Assembly (NCBI GenBank): GCA_024638545.1
Contig: JAHEKD010000193.1
Span: 1-5,617 of the forward strand
DNA from: Gammaproteobacteria bacterium
GTDB lineage: Bacteria; Pseudomonadota; Gammaproteobacteria; Arenicellales; JAHEKD01
Reading direction: 5' to 3'
Length of the DNA: 5,617 nt
Shown here in pieces: positions 5,409 through 5,617 of this stretch (positions are counted from its first letter, which is position 1; each line of letters begins with the position of its first letter). The translations under genes were made by a program, and so were the position numbers. Below the pieces are notes generated by a model, which searched no databases, was not told the DNA's origin, and worked only from the letters and a program-made list of their open reading frames with translations.

Positions 5409-5617
5409 ACCCGAATTTCTCACCACCCTACTACGGCGACGGACCCTTGCCACGCCCTGTGGGCATTTTACTCGGTCAGGGTCCTCGACATCGTGTCAAC
5501 GATGCCTGCCGGCCCTTGTGCCGGCACATATGCTGATAACATAATGCCGGCCTTGGGTCGTAAAACCCATACAGGACGCATCCTTTAACCGTCTCGCTAC
5601 GTAGTCCGGTGAGAAAT
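5409..5617. mobile_element. MITE-like element, copy 2 (right end cut off by the window)
   Basis: These 209 bases align without gaps to 3665-3873 with 16 mismatches by my count, about 92% identity, in the same orientation. The left end starts ACCCGAATTTCTCACC directly after TA (5407-5408), as in copy 1. It differs from copy 1 at its first, sixth and thirteenth bases; the thirteenth (C) matches the right-hand inverted repeat of copy 1 better. The sequence stops within the expected right inverted repeat, about six bases short. Mismatches are scattered and concentrated outside the hairpin core, which suggests separate drift of two old insertions rather than a recent duplication. Confidence 0.78.
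5520..5551. repeat. Conserved hairpin inside repeat copy 2
   Basis: This is the same GCCGGCA/TGCCGGC stem-loop as at 3776-3807, identical base for base. Its perfect conservation in otherwise diverged copies hints that the structure matters, for example for recognition by a trans-acting transposase or as an RNA structure, but two copies are too few to prove constraint. Confidence 0.55.

Noticed and set aside
3665..5617. Integron attC sites or an integron cassette array
   Set aside because: The repeats are long and nearly identical, have terminal inverted repeats with TA flanks, and do not show the paired core sites ending in GTTRRRY. The gene orientation relative to the repeats also differs from a normal cassette. 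A MITE explains the ends better, though an array further right is not excluded.
1..5617. CRISPR arrays, tRNA or rRNA genes
   Set aside because: The only repeats are the two long copies described. I saw no regularly spaced short repeats, no tRNA cloverleaf-like sequence and no rRNA signature.

Overview
The window looks like bacterial chromosome, most likely from a gammaproteobacterium. The grounds are the type of the trpB-trpA pair, clear Shine-Dalgarno sequences and a GT-C membrane glycosyltransferase; this placement is an inference from gene types, not from a marker gene. It holds three full-length genes, the first 82 bases of a fourth, one possible micro-ORF, and two copies of a roughly 215 bp non-coding repeat that looks like a miniature inverted-repeat transposable element (MITE).

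Layout. Positions 1-1311 (minus strand) carry the end of a tryptophan operon: trpB is complete and trpA starts inside trpB's stop codon (ATGA overlap) and leaves the window on the left. Positions 1312-1766 are a divergent intergenic region. It contains the trpB ribosome binding site, two perfect palindromes, a good sigma-70-like promoter facing right, and a 26-codon ORF with its own Shine-Dalgarno. Positions 1767-3665 (plus strand) encode a 632-residue GT-C/PMT-type membrane glycosyltransferase with a C-terminal beta-rich domain. Its stop codon coincides with the left edge of the first repeat copy (3665-3879). Positions 3882-4021 are a short spacer in which I see no gene. Positions 4022-5299 (minus strand) encode a class V PLP-dependent aminotransferase-fold enzyme (cysteine desulfurase/SufS-like fold, but without the usual catalytic cysteine). 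An AT-rich promoter region follows (5300-5406), then a second repeat copy in the same orientation (5409 to the window end).

How it fits together. The trpBA genes form a translationally coupled pair for the last two steps of tryptophan synthesis. The glycosyltransferase and the PLP enzyme converge on the first repeat and show no obvious link to tryptophan synthesis. The most interesting structure is the repeat pair. Copy 1 has about 16 bp terminal inverted repeats flanked by TA on each side, and the two copies differ at 16 of 209 aligned positions with no gaps. Together they bracket the PLP-enzyme gene, with a repeat-to-repeat period of 1744 bp. Removing copy 1 together with one TA restores a TAA stop for the glycosyltransferase, so the element appears to have inserted into a stop codon without changing the protein. 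The bracketed gene could be a mobilisable or deletable cassette, but the right end of copy 2 lies outside the window.
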